From assembly GCF_027941835.1 (NCBI RefSeq), contig NZ_CP116005.1, forward strand, positions 2,247,501 to 2,311,500: DNA of 64,000 nt, given 5' to 3'. The position numbers and the translations under genes were made by a program. Every line of letters starts with the position of its first letter. Within the stretch, counting starts at the first letter, position 1. Origin of the DNA: Sphingosinicella microcystinivorans. Its GTDB lineage: Bacteria; Pseudomonadota; Alphaproteobacteria; Sphingomonadales; Sphingomonadaceae. The notes under the pieces were generated by a model, which had not been told where the DNA came from, searched no databases, and worked only from the letters and a program-made list of their open reading frames with translations. This document shows, in pieces, positions 37,892 through 47,365 of this stretch.

Positions 37892-38461
37892 TCACACCCA
37901 GCCTGCCGTCTGCGCGACCACCCATATGCCGATCGCGAGGAACAGGAGCGCCGCGGTGCTATGAACGGCGCGCATCGGCACGCGGCGGATCAGCGCGTCG
38001 CCGAGGAACACGGCGGGCACGTTCGCGATCATCATGCCGAAGGTCGTGCCCATCGTGACGGGGACCACGCTTTCGAAGCGGGCGCCGAGCGCGACGGTAG
38101 CGACCTGCGTCTTGTCGCCCATCTCGACGAGGAAGAAGGCGATGAGCGTCGTCAGGAAGGCGCCGAAGCGGGCGGGCCTGTTCTCGATGTTGTCGAACTT
38201 GTCGGGGACGAGCGTCCAGATCGCCATGGCGATGAACGAGGCGCCGACCGCGTAGCGGAACCACGGGCCGTCGAGGATCGAGGCGGCCTCGCTGCCGACG
38301 AGGGCGGCGAGGAAGTGGTTGGCGAGCGTGGCGGCGAAGATGCCCGCGATGATCGGCCAGGGACGCGCGAAGCGGGCGGCGAGGACGATGGCGAGCAGCT
38401 GGGTCTTGTCGCCGATCTCGGCGAGCGCGACCACGGCGGTCGAAACGAACAGGGCTTCCAA
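37892..38461 (-). CDS. TMEM165/GDT1-family manganese transporter
   Basis: A 189-residue membrane protein with two copies of the E-x-G-D-K-T signature (EIGDKT at 15-20 and EMGDKT at 113-118). Each copy is in a three-helix repeat, giving six membrane segments. The family moves Mn2+ or Ca2+ in exchange for protons. The start is TTG at 38461 with GGAG nearby; no ATG fits in frame near the conserved beginning. A yybP-ykoY riboswitch sits directly upstream, so it is most likely a manganese exporter switched on by excess Mn2+. Confidence 0.88.
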   Translation of the reverse strand: MEALFVSTAVVALAEIGDKTQLLAIVLAARFARPWPIIAGIFAATLANHFLAALVGSEAASILDGPWFRYAVGASFIAMAIWTLVPDKFDNIENRPARFGAFLTTLIAFFLVEMGDKTQVATVALGARFESVVPVTMGTTFGMMIANVPAVFLGDALIRRVPMRAVHSTAALLFLAIGIWVVAQTAGWV

Positions 38462-38535
38462 GGGACATCTCCGGGGTCGGGCGGAACGCAGATCCAACGA
38501 CATCGCTCCCCCCGCCCGACCGGACGGGAAAGCGA

Positions 38536-38649
38536 CGTCATTGGTCTCGCCCGAACGGTGGTCCCGTTCCCCTCGCGCCACGGCCTCTCGACCGAGTATG
38601 TTGACACGAAGGCCCGCCTCGTCGGCGGCTGGCTACTCCCCAGATGACG
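38536..38649 (-). promoter_or_regulatory. yybP-ykoY manganese riboswitch
   Basis: Read on the minus strand, the P1 stem CGTCATCTGG/CCAATGACG closes a domain containing GGGGAGTAGCC, then GTCAACATACTCGG and finally GGCGAGACC. These are the invariant segments of the yybP-ykoY RNA, which binds Mn2+. It precedes the GDT1-family transporter by about 75 bases of expression platform. The assignment is by conserved sequence and matching P1 ends. Confidence 0.92.
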
Positions 38650-38688
38650 GTGTGCTGCTAGCCCGGTTCGCGCGCGGGCGCAAGCCGA

Positions 38689-38814
38689 TCAACCGCACAG
38701 GCTGGAAAATCCCGCGAGCCAGAGCATGGCGCCCTCGCTCTCCCAGAGCGCCCAGCCGCCGGCCGCTGCCAGCACGCCGAGCGCGACGGCGAGGAGGTGC
38801 GCGCGGCGGGTCAT
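38689..38814 (-). CDS. 41-residue membrane peptide coupled to the MFS gene
   Basis: The start lies in an ATGA overlap with the MFS stop (38811-38814). The peptide begins with basic residues (MTRRAH) and then has one hydrophobic segment (LLAVALGVLAAAGGWALW) and a second short one (AMLWLAGFSSLCG). The coupling and a single plausible transmembrane helix suggest a real small protein. It may assist or modulate the transporter. Function unknown. Confidence 0.55.
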   Translation of the reverse strand: MTRRAHLLAVALGVLAAAGGWALWESEGAMLWLAGFSSLCG

Positions 38815-40001
38815 GCGGGCTGCAACCGCGCGACCGGAACGGCGCGGATCGGCAGGTGCAGCAGCGCGGCGATCACCGCGAGCGCGATCGAGGCGCCCCA
38901 TGCGGCATCGTAGCTGCCGGAGAGGTCGTAGAGCGCGCCCGATAGCCACGCGCCGAAGAAGCTGCCGACCTGATGGCTGAGGAACACGATGCCGTAGAGC
39001 ATGGAGAGATAGCGCACGCCGAAGATCTGCCCGATGAGGCCGCTCGTCAGCGGCACGGTGCCGAGCCAGAGGAAGCCCATCGCCGCCGCGAAGACCAGAG
39101 TCGAGGCGGGTGAAACCGGTAGCAGCAGGTAGACGACGATGATGAGGCCGCGCGCCGCGTAGAGGCCGCTCAGCAGCAGCTTCTTCGGCGCATGGTCGCC
39201 CCACAGGCCGAAGACGTAGGAGCCGAAGATGTTGAACAGGCCGACGAGCGCCAGCACCGTCGCGCCGATCGACGCGCCGAGGCCCTTGTCGGCGAGATAG
39301 GCGGGGAAATGGGTGGCGATGAACGCGATGTGGAAGCCGCAGACGAAGAAGCCCGCGGTCAGCAGCTGGAAGCTGCGGTTGGACGCCGCCTCGGCAAGGG
39401 CGCTTCCGAGCGGCTGGTCGGGACCCTCGCCGCGCGCCGGCTGCGGCTTTCCGGCGACGCCGACCGACAGCGCCGCGGCGACGGCGACGACGCCGGCGAG
39501 CACCATGAGCGCGGTGCGGTAGCCGAAGTCGCCGAGCAGCATCTGCCCGGCGGGCACGACGAGGAACTGACCGAGCGAGCCGCCCGCCGTGACCATCCCG
39601 AAGGCGAGCGAGCGCTGCGCCTCCGGCACGACGCGGCCGACTGCGCCCAGCACGACCACGAAGGTCGTCGCCGACTGCGCCATGCCGACGATCACGCCGA
39701 ACGTGATGTGAAGGCCGAGCGCGCTGCCGGTCATCGCCGCGCCGATCAGGCCGAGCGCATAAACGAGCGCACCGACGGCGACGACCCGCCCGGCACCGTG
39801 GCGGTCGGCTATGGCGCCGACGAACGGCTGCACGAGCCCGAACAGCAGGTTCTGGATGGCGAGCGCCAGCCCGAAGGTGCCGCGCCCGATGTCGAGCGCG
39901 GCGCTCATCTCGGGAAGGAACAGCCCGAAGGTCTGCCGGACGCCCATGGCGAGCGTGACGATCAGCGCCCCGCAGACGATGACGACGGCGGGGCGCTTCA
40001 T
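38811..40001 (-). CDS. MFS transporter
   Basis: A 396-residue protein with twelve predicted membrane segments, a cytoplasmic loop after helix 2 with AIADRHGAGRVVAVG and a central hydrophilic loop (KPQPARGEGPDQPLG). Substrate not predictable; the fold resembles oxalate/formate-antiporter-like or drug transporters of sphingomonads. The start lies in an ATGA overlap with the marR stop, so the regulator and transporter are translationally coupled and likely respond to the same compound. Confidence 0.88.
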   Translation of the reverse strand: MKRPAVVIVCGALIVTLAMGVRQTFGLFLPEMSAALDIGRGTFGLALAIQNLLFGLVQPFVGAIADRHGAGRVVAVGALVYALGLIGAAMTGSALGLHITFGVIVGMAQSATTFVVVLGAVGRVVPEAQRSLAFGMVTAGGSLGQFLVVPAGQMLLGDFGYRTALMVLAGVVAVAAALSVGVAGKPQPARGEGPDQPLGSALAEAASNRSFQLLTAGFFVCGFHIAFIATHFPAYLADKGLGASIGATVLALVGLFNIFGSYVFGLWGDHAPKKLLLSGLYAARGLIIVVYLLLPVSPASTLVFAAAMGFLWLGTVPLTSGLIGQIFGVRYLSMLYGIVFLSHQVGSFFGAWLSGALYDLSGSYDAAWGASIALAVIAALLHLPIRAVPVARLQPA

Positions 40002-40405
40002 GCGCGCACCGCCGATTCGACGCGGTCGAGCAGCGCGAACAGCGTCTCCGTGTCGACCTGCCGCGCCATCTCCGCCTGCGCGCGTTCCCAGAGCGGCGAG
40101 GCGCGGTCGATGGCGGCGCGGCCCGCATCGGTCAGGGAAACCATGCGCCGGCGCTTGTCGTCGCCCGCGCAGGATTGCACGAGGCCCTCGCGCTCGAGCG
40201 CGCCGACGGTGCGGTTCAGCGTCGTCCGGTCATGGCCCGTGGCGGCGCCGAACGCCGTCAGCGAGCAGGCGCCGGTGCGCGCCAGCGTGCGCAGCAGCGC
40301 GAACTGCGGCGTGGTGAGACCGGCCGGTGCCAGCGCGGCATCGTAGAGCGTGTTCGCGGCGCGCGCGGCGCGGCGCAGGCGTGTGCAAACGCAGGGGGAG
40401 GACAT
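39998..40405 (-). CDS. MarR-family regulator
   Basis: A 135-residue protein with a winged helix (TPQFALLRTLARTGACSLTAF, then GHDRTTLNRTVGALEREGLV, then DDKRRRMVSLTDAG). The start at 40405 was chosen because a perfect 14-bp palindrome lies just upstream at 40410-40423, overlapping a longer potential start at 40426. It leads a marR-MFS-small peptide operon and probably represses it until a ligand binds. Confidence 0.88.
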   Translation of the reverse strand: MSSPCVCTRLRRAARAANTLYDAALAPAGLTTPQFALLRTLARTGACSLTAFGAATGHDRTTLNRTVGALEREGLVQSCAGDDKRRRMVSLTDAGRAAIDRASPLWERAQAEMARQVDTETLFALLDRVESAVRA

Positions 40406-40409
40406 GATA

Positions 40410-40423
40410 CGTGCATATGCACG
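40410..40423. promoter_or_regulatory. Palindromic operator upstream of marR
   Basis: CGTGCATATGCACG is a perfect 14-bp palindrome five bases upstream of the chosen marR start. MarR proteins bind such palindromes and often repress themselves. Confidence 0.65.
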
Positions 40424-40448
40424 CATCTGCCGTGCCGATCAACCCGTC

Positions 40449-41408
40449 TTATTCGGCAGCGGGCTGGGCGCTGGGTTGGGCGGCGGGTCCGGCCCCCATC
40501 GGGGTGCGGTACAGCAATGTCACGCTGATGCGCCGGTTGCGCGGATCGTAGGGGTTCGCCTTGTTGAAGGGCTCGCGGTCGGCGACGCCTTCGAGGCGCG
40601 AGAAGCGCGTCGGATCGACGCCGCCCGCGGCAAGGGCGGCGCGCGTCGCCTCGGCGCGCTGCGCGGAAAGCACCCAGTTGTTCATGCCGCCCGCTGGTCC
40701 GCCGATCGAGCCGCCCGCATAGGGCAGGCTGTCGGTGTGGCCGCGCATGGCGATCGGGTTGGGCATCGTCTGCACGGCCGTGGCGACGGCGCGCACGAGG
40801 TCCTGCGCCTGCGGCGAAAGCCGGTTGGTGCCGACCGCGAACATCGCGAAATCGGCTTCGTCGAGGATGTCGATGCGCAGCCCCTCCGGCGTCACCGACA
40901 GGCGAATCTGGTCGCGGAGCCGGGCGAGGTTCCTGTCGCTCGCCATGCGCTTCTCGAGGTCCTCTGCGGCCGCCTCGAAGCGTTTCACGTCTTCCCTCTG
41001 CAACTGGTCGGCGAGCGCGCGTTCCTCGGGCGTCGGCGGGGTCACGCGCGAGAAGCTGGTGACGGGCATCAGCCGCTGCGTGCCCTTGGGCACGGCGTTC
41101 GGCGCGTTTCCATCGGGCGCCAGCATGGCGCGGCCGCCCATGACGCCGTTGGAGCCGCCCGCCTTGGTGTGCTGGACGAGCGTCGGCGAGAAATAGTCGG
41201 CGATGCCCTTGCGCTGGTCCTCGTTGGTGGCGCCGACGATCCAGAGCAGCAGGAAGAACGCCATCATCGCGGTCACGAAGTCGGCGTAGGCGACCTTCCA
41301 CGCGCCGCCGTGGTGGCCGCCGTGCGCCTCTATGGTGATCTTCTTGATGATGATCGGCGGCGGGACTTCCGCCTCGGCGACCAGCGGCTTGATCGGTTCC
41401 GCGCTCAT
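40449..41408 (-). CDS. motB: Flagellar stator protein MotB
   Basis: A 319-residue protein: a single N-terminal membrane segment with the proton-binding Asp43 (YADFVTAMMAFFLLLW), a plug/linker, and a C-terminal OmpA-like peptidoglycan-binding domain (RGHTDSLPYAGGSIG, then LSAQRAEATRAALAAGGV). It anchors the stator to the wall. Its start overlaps the motA stop (ATGA at 41405-41408). The C-terminal tail is Pro/Ala-rich. Confidence 0.94.
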   Translation of the reverse strand: MSAEPIKPLVAEAEVPPPIIIKKITIEAHGGHHGGAWKVAYADFVTAMMAFFLLLWIVGATNEDQRKGIADYFSPTLVQHTKAGGSNGVMGGRAMLAPDGNAPNAVPKGTQRLMPVTSFSRVTPPTPEERALADQLQREDVKRFEAAAEDLEKRMASDRNLARLRDQIRLSVTPEGLRIDILDEADFAMFAVGTNRLSPQAQDLVRAVATAVQTMPNPIAMRGHTDSLPYAGGSIGGPAGGMNNWVLSAQRAEATRAALAAGGVDPTRFSRLEGVADREPFNKANPYDPRNRRISVTLLYRTPMGAGPAAQPSAQPAAE

Positions 41409-42268
41409 CGGCCGCGAAGCCCGTCGAACACCTCGGCGAAGCCGGGCTGGTTCTTGATGCTGATGCTGGTGCGCGCGGCCTCGATGACCATCGCGGGCGC
41501 GTTGCCGTGCAGCGAGGAGATGATGATCGCCTTGGCGACGTGGTAGATCTCGCCGTCTTCCTCGAGAATCTGCTCCAGCCGGTTCGCCATCGGCGAGACG
41601 ATGCCGTAGGCGAGCAGCACGCCGAGGAAGGTGCCGACGAGCGCCGAGCCGATCATGCCGCCGAGGATGGCGGGCGGCTGGTCGATGGAGCCCATCGTCT
41701 TCACGACGCCGAGCACGGCGGCGACGATGCCGAGCGCGGGGAGGGCGTCACCCGTGGATTGCAGCACCTTCACCGGCTTCATCGCCGTGTGGTGGTGGGT
41801 CTTCAGCGCGTTGTCCATGATCTCCTCGACCGCGTGCACGTTGAGCGTGCCCGAGGAGACGACGACGAGGCGGATGGCGTCGGCCATGAAGTCGATGAGG
41901 AAATGGTCCTTCAGCAGCTTGGGATACTCGGCGAAGATGCTGCTCGACTTGGGGTCCTCGATGTGCGCTTCCATCGCGACCGGGCCTTCGACCTTCATGG
42001 TCTTCATCAGCTTGGAGGCGAGGAAGATCGCGTCGAGATAGTCCTTCCTGTTGTAGGTCGCGCCCTTGAAGATCTTGCCGACGCCGCCGCCGACCTGCTT
42101 CAGGACGACAAAGCTGTTGCCCAGCAGCAGCGAGCCCGCGGCGGCGCCGCCGATGATGAGCATTTCGTGCGGAATCGCATGGAAGACCGGCTCGAGATTG
42201 CCCCCGGTGATGGCGAAACCACCGAAGACCATCGCGAATAGGACAATGAGACCGATCGCCGCCAACAT
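41405..42268 (-). CDS. motA: Flagellar stator protein MotA
   Basis: A 287-residue protein with four membrane segments (1-22, 33-50, 170-195, 205-225). The cytoplasmic torque region lies around residues 85-110 (YLDAIFLASKLMKTMKVEGP). The Pro pair near TM3 is in GDALPALGIVAAV. It forms the ion channel with MotB and contacts the rotor. A sigma-28-like promoter lies about 66 bases upstream, matching late expression in the flagellar cascade. Confidence 0.94.
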   Translation of the reverse strand: MLAAIGLIVLFAMVFGGFAITGGNLEPVFHAIPHEMLIIGGAAAGSLLLGNSFVVLKQVGGGVGKIFKGATYNRKDYLDAIFLASKLMKTMKVEGPVAMEAHIEDPKSSSIFAEYPKLLKDHFLIDFMADAIRLVVVSSGTLNVHAVEEIMDNALKTHHHTAMKPVKVLQSTGDALPALGIVAAVLGVVKTMGSIDQPPAILGGMIGSALVGTFLGVLLAYGIVSPMANRLEQILEEDGEIYHVAKAIIISSLHGNAPAMVIEAARTSISIKNQPGFAEVFDGLRGR

Positions 42269-42333
42269 CTAACGCACAACTCCATTGCCTGCCGGTATCG
42301 CCGGATCCTTGCGACGCCGCCCGCCCATCTTGC

Positions 42334-42360
42334 TTAACGACCCCGACTGACGGTCATTTA
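42334..42360 (-). promoter_or_regulatory. Probable sigma-28 promoter for motAB
   Basis: On the minus strand TAAA is followed by 15 bases and GTCGTTAA. This compares with the FliA consensus TAAA-N15-GCCGATAA (6 of 8 in the second box). It lies about 66 bases upstream of the motA start. The remaining gap to flgL (42361-42432) shows no gene. Confidence 0.55.
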
Positions 42361-42432
42361 GGCACCCAAAGGTTGAGAAAGGCTTCCCCCGGCACAGATT
42401 TGTTGCGGTGCAGCACATGCGCCGCCGCCAGC

Positions 42433-43353
42433 CTACAAGTAGCTGAACAGCGACAGTTTCTTGATCTGGGCGAAGCTCTGCTGGGAAGCGTCGAGCAGCG
42501 TCATCGCGCTCTTCAGCTGGACGATGGCGGCGGCGACATCGAGGCTCTCGATATTGCTCTTCGCGGTCGTCATCGTGGTCTCCAGCGCCTTCAGCCGATC
42601 GGTTTCCGTTCCCACCTGCGCGAGCCGCGAGCCGAAGGTCGCGCGCTGGTCGGCGAGGCGGTCGACGCCCGCGGTGGTGTCGCGCAGCGCCTTCTCCATG
42701 CCGCTCGCGAAGGTCGCGGCATCGACGGCGGGGTCGTCGAGCAGCGCCTTGAACTCGGTGAGCGCGGCAAGGATCGTCTGGCGGCCGCCGCTCGTGTCGA
42801 TGGAGAGCATCGAAAGGCCGTTCGCGCCCGTCGAGACCGCGACGTCGGCGCTGATCGGCACCTTCGGCGGCTCGCCGCTGCCCTGCCAGACGATGGCGCC
42901 GGCCGCATCGCGCACGAACGGCGCCGTGCCGACGGACGCGCCTGAAAACAAATAGTTGCCCGCCGCGTCGCGCGTGTTCGAAAGCGACAGCATCTGGTCG
43001 ATGATCTGCCCGAGCTCGGTGCTGATCACCTGCCGGTCGGCATCGGTGAGCGTGGCGTTCGCGGCCTGTATGGCGAGCTCCTTGGCGCGCACCATCTGGT
43101 TCGACATGGCGTCCACGGCGCTGTCGGCGAGCGAGAGCTGCGTGGTGATCGCGTCCATGTTGCGGATGAACTGCTGGTTGTCGTCGATGCTGCGCTGAAG
43201 ATCGGCGACGCGGCTCGACCCCAGCGGATCGTCCGACGGATCGAGGATGCGCTTGCCCGAGGCGATCTGCGCCTCGAGCTGCGCGAGCGTCGATTGCAGC
43301 GCGCCCATGCGGCTGATCTGCGACTGGAAGGACTGGAAGGTGCCGACGCGCAT
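42433..43353 (-). CDS. flgL: Hook-filament junction protein FlgL
   Basis: A 306-residue flagellin-like protein. The N-terminal helix region (LAQLEAQIASGKRILDPSDDPLGSSRV) and C-terminal helices (KSAMTLLDASQQSFAQI) match FlgL/HAP3. It caps the hook together with FlgK and carries the filament. It lies 20 bases after flgK at the end of the hook-ring operon. The start at 43353 gives the usual MRVGTFQSF beginning. Confidence 0.92.
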   Translation of the reverse strand: MRVGTFQSFQSQISRMGALQSTLAQLEAQIASGKRILDPSDDPLGSSRVADLQRSIDDNQQFIRNMDAITTQLSLADSAVDAMSNQMVRAKELAIQAANATLTDADRQVISTELGQIIDQMLSLSNTRDAAGNYLFSGASVGTAPFVRDAAGAIVWQGSGEPPKVPISADVAVSTGANGLSMLSIDTSGGRQTILAALTEFKALLDDPAVDAATFASGMEKALRDTTAGVDRLADQRATFGSRLAQVGTETDRLKALETTMTTAKSNIESLDVAAAIVQLKSAMTLLDASQQSFAQIKKLSLFSYL

Positions 43354-43373
43354 ATGCGGTTCCCCGAAAAAGC

Positions 43374-45263
43374 TCAGCGGATGTCGATGATGGTCTGGAA
43401 GATCTCGCGGGCGGCCGCGATGATCTTCGCCGAGGCCTGATAGGCCTGCTGGAAGCGGATGAGATCGGCGGCTTCCTCGTCGAGATTGACCGCGGACGCC
43501 GCATCGCGCGCTTCGAGCGCCTTGTCGCGCATCGCGAGCGTCGCGGAGGCAAGCGCCTTCGTGTCGTTGAGGCTCGTCGCGACGCGCGTCACCTCGCGCG
43601 CGAAACGGCCCTCGAAGCCGGGGCTGCCGAGGCGCGTGTCGATCATACGCAGCATGTTGGCGTTGTCGGCCATGCCCGCCGCCGTCGGCACGACGACGAA
43701 GCTGTCGCCTTCCGCGACGGCGCCCGAAAGCTGCACGTCGAAGCCGTTCACCGGGATCCATGCGCCCGGCACGTAGGGGCCGCTCGCCAGCACGGCGGGC
43801 GGCACGGCCGTGTCGGCGGTGTCGATGATCTCGTAGGTGTTGCCCGCGCCCATGCGGACCGTGAAGCTCGTCGGCACCGGCGCGGGAATCGTCGCGGCGG
43901 CCAGATTGCTGCGGACCGCGGCGGTGCCCGTGCCCTGATTGGCCGCGGAAATATCGGCCGACCACGGCGCTGCGGCGGCGACGTCCGCGCCGTCCCCGAC
44001 GAGGACGCGCATACCCGCGGCGCCGCTGACGCCACTCACCTGGAACCAGTCGCCGCCCCTCGGCGCGCCGCCGAGCTCGAGGTGGATGCCGTCGAGATCG
44101 AGCGTGCCGCTGCCGGTGACGGAGGCGCTGCCGTCGGCGCGCGAGAGCGTCCACTGGCTGGTCGCGCCGTCGTACCAGAGCTCGTAGCCGCCGGCGAAGA
44201 CGAGGGATTCGTCTGTCACCTGCATGTCGAGCGTGGCCTGCCCGGTGTTGGTCCGCGACGGCGTCGCCACCAGCGAGCTTGCCGCGAACAGGTCGCCGCC
44301 GGCCACGCCGTTCAGGTCGACGCCCTGCCGGTGCGCGGCGTTGACGCTGGTGATGAACTGCTGGGCGAGCGTGTCGATCGCCGCCGTGCTGTCGCTGTTC
44401 TGCGTGTAGGCGTCGGAAAGGCCCGCGAGCACGCCGCTGCCGGGCACCGGGATCGTGCCGCTGCTCCCGAACGGATCGAGCGTCAGCCTGATCTTGCCGT
44501 TCGCCTCGGTGGCGCCGAGCAGCTTCGCGCCCATCTGGTCGAGCAGGATGGGGCCGTTCGCATTGTCGAGCCGCAGGTCGACCGTGCCGTCGCCGCGCAC
44601 GGTGACGTCGATCTTCGTCAGCGTCGCAAGCTCGTTCAGCAGGCGGTCGCGCTCGTCCGCGAGGCTCGCGGAGGCGGAGGTGCCGGCGGCCGTGCGGCGG
44701 ATGGTGCCGTTCAGCGTCGAGAGCGCGCTGGTGAGGTCGTTGATGCGGTCGACGGTCTGGTCGACGTCCTGCTTGATGCCGACGCGCGTCGCGTCGAAGG
44801 ATTGCGCGAGGCTGCGGAACTGCGCGGCGACCTCTCCCGCCGCCGACAGGAAGGCGTCGCGCGCGGACAGCGCGGTCGGATCGGCGGCGACGTCCTGCGC
44901 GGCGTTGTAGAAGGCGGTCAGCCGGCCGGAAAGGCCCTGCGAGCCGGTGTTGAGGAACGACTGGATCTCGCTCAGCCAGTATTGCCGCGTCTGGGCGCGG
45001 GCGTAGTCGCCCGAGGCGGTGCGCGCATCGCTGGCGAGGAAGGCGTCGTAGGCGCGGGCGACGCCGCTCACGTTGACGCCGCTTCCCGCCGCGGTCTGCC
45101 GGACCAGCGGGAAGCCGCCGCCCGCGGACGGGTTTTCCGTCACCATCGCGGTGCGCCGCGAGTAGCCCGCGACATTGGCGTTAGCGATGTTCTCGCCGAC
45201 GATGTCGAGCGCGGTCTGGTAGGCGCGGACGCCCGATGCGCCGAGGCTGAGGAGGTCGCTCAT
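43374..45263 (-). CDS. flgK: Hook-associated protein FlgK
   Basis: A 629-residue protein with the rod/hook N terminus (LLSLGASGVRAYQTALDIVGENIANANVAGYSRR in spirit, residues 3-36) and the C-terminal helix LDEEAADLIRFQQAYQASAKI. The middle domain is variable. It is the first junction protein above the hook. Start overlaps the flgJ stop by four bases. Length is at the upper side of the usual range, with added central domains. Confidence 0.92.
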   Translation of the reverse strand: MSDLLSLGASGVRAYQTALDIVGENIANANVAGYSRRTAMVTENPSAGGGFPLVRQTAAGSGVNVSGVARAYDAFLASDARTASGDYARAQTRQYWLSEIQSFLNTGSQGLSGRLTAFYNAAQDVAADPTALSARDAFLSAAGEVAAQFRSLAQSFDATRVGIKQDVDQTVDRINDLTSALSTLNGTIRRTAAGTSASASLADERDRLLNELATLTKIDVTVRGDGTVDLRLDNANGPILLDQMGAKLLGATEANGKIRLTLDPFGSSGTIPVPGSGVLAGLSDAYTQNSDSTAAIDTLAQQFITSVNAAHRQGVDLNGVAGGDLFAASSLVATPSRTNTGQATLDMQVTDESLVFAGGYELWYDGATSQWTLSRADGSASVTGSGTLDLDGIHLELGGAPRGGDWFQVSGVSGAAGMRVLVGDGADVAAAAPWSADISAANQGTGTAAVRSNLAAATIPAPVPTSFTVRMGAGNTYEIIDTADTAVPPAVLASGPYVPGAWIPVNGFDVQLSGAVAEGDSFVVVPTAAGMADNANMLRMIDTRLGSPGFEGRFAREVTRVATSLNDTKALASATLAMRDKALEARDAASAVNLDEEAADLIRFQQAYQASAKIIAAAREIFQTIIDIR

Positions 45264-45586
45264 TTCGCTTCGCCTTCGTTCGTCGCGGTCGCCGCGGTTT
45301 TCTGGCCGCGGGCGAGAAAGTCCTTCAGCGCCTCGGCGATGCCGAGCGGGCTGTGCTTGGCGAGGGTTCCCGCAAGCTCGCGGTCCTGCATCTCGCGGAA
45401 GGTCTTCAGGGCCTCGCTCCGGAACAGGCCGCCGTCGGGCACGGACTGCCGCGCCTGCTTCAGCATCAGGTTCACGAACACGGCCTCGAACTGCTGTGCG
45501 GCCTTGTCGAGGTTCGCCTGCGTGTTCCGGCGGCTGTCGTCGACAGCCGCGGTTCCGCCGTTCTGAAGGCCGCCGATCGTACTCAT
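45260..45586 (-). CDS. flgJ: FlgJ, rod-binding domain only
   Basis: A 108-residue protein consisting of the rod-binding domain ([19 protein letters not shown], then [14 protein letters not shown]). The muramidase domain of enterobacterial FlgJ is absent, as in many alphaproteobacteria. A transglycosylase gene at 55107 may supply that activity. Overlaps flgI and flgK by four bases each. Confidence 0.9.
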   Translation of the reverse strand: MSTIGGLQNGGTAAVDDSRRNTQANLDKAAQQFEAVFVNLMLKQARQSVPDGGLFRSEALKTFREMQDRELAGTLAKHSPLGIAEALKDFLARGQKTAATATNEGEAK

Positions 45587-46683
45587 ATCACGATCAGCTC
45601 CGCCTTGAGCGCGCCCGCCTGCTTCAAGGCTTCGAGGATGGCGACGAGATCGGCCGGGGTGGCGCCGAGGGCGTTCACCGACTTCACGATGTCGTCGAGC
45701 GCGACGCCGGGATTGAACAGGAACATGTGCGCGCCGCCCTGCTCGACCTCGATGCCGCTGTCCGGCACCACGGCGGTCTGCCCGCGCGAGAAGGGGCCGG
45801 GCTGGCTGACCTGCGGGTTCTCCGTCACCTTCACCACCATGCTGCCGTGGCTGACGGCGGCGGGCGAGACGCGGACGTTGGCGCCGATCACCACCGTGCC
45901 GGTGCGCGAGTTGATGACGACGCGCGCGGCGGGGGCGGCGGGCTGCACCTCGATGTTCTCGATGATCGAGACGAGGCTGATGCGCTGGTCGGCCTGCATC
46001 GGCGCGGTCACTTCGATGGAAACCGCGTCGATCGGCGTGGCGGTGCCGCCGCCGAGCGTTTTGTTGATGGCGTCGGCGACGCGCTGCGTCGTCGTGAAAT
46101 CGGCCTCGCGGAGGTTGAGGACGAGGCTCGGCGAAGTGGCGAACGGCGTGTCGACCATGCGCTCGACGGACGCGCCCTGCGGGATGCGGCCGGTGGAGGG
46201 CACGTTCACCGTCACCTTCGATCCGTCCTGCCCCTCGACGCCGAGGCCGCCGACGGCGAGGCTGCCCTGCGACATCGCGTAGACCTCGCCGTCCGCGCCG
46301 ACGAGGGGCGTCAGCAGCAGGTTGCCGCCGCGAAGCGACTTCGCCTTGCCGATCGCCGAGACGGTCACGTCGATCTTCTGGCCGGGCTTCGCGAACGGCG
46401 GCAGGTCCGCCGTCACCATCACGGCGGCGGCGTTCTTGAGGCTGGCCTTTACCCCCGGCGGGATGACGACGCCGAAGCGCGCGATGGCGCTCCTCATGCT
46501 CTGGATCGTGTATTCGAGGTTGTCGTCGCCGGTGCCGTTCAAACCCACGACGATGCCGTAGCCGACGAGCTGGTTCGAGCGGATGCCGGCGAAGTCGCCG
46601 AGGTCCTTGACGCGCTCCGCAGACGCCGGTGCGGTGAAACCGCAGGCGAGGACAAGAGCGATGAGGAAGCGGCGAAGGCGCAT
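45583..46683 (-). CDS. flgI: Flagellar P-ring protein FlgI
   Basis: A 366-residue protein with a signal peptide (about 1-22, [16 protein letters not shown]) and the mature start [21 protein letters not shown], highly typical of FlgI. It forms the periplasmic P ring around the rod. Lies between flgH and flgJ, with a four-base overlap into flgJ and 16 bases after flgH. Confidence 0.95.
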   Translation of the reverse strand: MRLRRFLIALVLACGFTAPASAERVKDLGDFAGIRSNQLVGYGIVVGLNGTGDDNLEYTIQSMRSAIARFGVVIPPGVKASLKNAAAVMVTADLPPFAKPGQKIDVTVSAIGKAKSLRGGNLLLTPLVGADGEVYAMSQGSLAVGGLGVEGQDGSKVTVNVPSTGRIPQGASVERMVDTPFATSPSLVLNLREADFTTTQRVADAINKTLGGGTATPIDAVSIEVTAPMQADQRISLVSIIENIEVQPAAPAARVVINSRTGTVVIGANVRVSPAAVSHGSMVVKVTENPQVSQPGPFSRGQTAVVPDSGIEVEQGGAHMFLFNPGVALDDIVKSVNALGATPADLVAILEALKQAGALKAELIVI

Positions 46684-46699
46684 AGCGAGTCCTTTGGAC

Positions 46700-47365
46700 C
46701 TAGAAGGGTGTAATTGCGGTGAAGAAGCGTTGCAGCCAGCCCATGCGGGTCTGCTGCGCGAGCTCGCCGGTGCCCGAATAGGCGATGCGGGCGTCGGCGA
46801 CGCGCGTGGAGGCGACGCGGTTCTCCGGCGTCACGTCCTGCGGGCGCACGATGCCGGAGATCTGGAGGTACTCCTCGCCGCGGTTGAGCTTGATGAGCTT
46901 CTGGCCGCGCACGAGCATGGTGCCGTTGGGGTAGACCTGCGCCACGGTGACGGTCATCTCGCCGGTCAGCTGGTTCGACTGCGCGGCCGATCCCTGTCCC
47001 GCGAAGCTCTGGCCGCTGCCGCCCGAAAGCAGCCCGTCCGGCACCCACGAGAAGGGCTTCGCGTTCGGCAGGGTGAGCGCCATGTCGCTGTTGCGCGAGC
47101 TTGCGCTCGACACCGACTTCGCCGCCTGCGTCTTCTCGACGAGCACGATGGTCAGCACGTCGCCGACACGCCGCGCGCGGTTGTCCTCGACGAGGCTCGC
47201 GAAGCGGCCGGACTGGTAGATCGCGCCCGTCGCCTGCACCGGCTGCTGCGGCGTCGGCGCGTAGCTCGGCGAGAATTCCGCCATCGGCCGCTCGTAGGGC
47301 GCCGCGCACGCCGTGGTGGCGGCGAGCAGCGAGAACGCCGCGGCCTTAAAGGTTCTGCGTGACAT
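46700..47365 (-). CDS. flgH: Flagellar L-ring lipoprotein FlgH
   Basis: A 221-residue lipoprotein. The lipobox LAATTAC places the lipidated Cys at residue 20. The body has the FlgH signatures [23 protein letters not shown] (in part) and IVLVEKTQA. It forms the outer-membrane L ring. The start at 47365 lies 20 bases inside the end of flgG, showing translational coupling. Confidence 0.94.
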   Translation of the reverse strand: MSRRTFKAAAFSLLAATTACAAPYERPMAEFSPSYAPTPQQPVQATGAIYQSGRFASLVEDNRARRVGDVLTIVLVEKTQAAKSVSSASSRNSDMALTLPNAKPFSWVPDGLLSGGSGQSFAGQGSAAQSNQLTGEMTVTVAQVYPNGTMLVRGQKLIKLNRGEEYLQISGIVRPQDVTPENRVASTRVADARIAYSGTGELAQQTRMGWLQRFFTAITPF

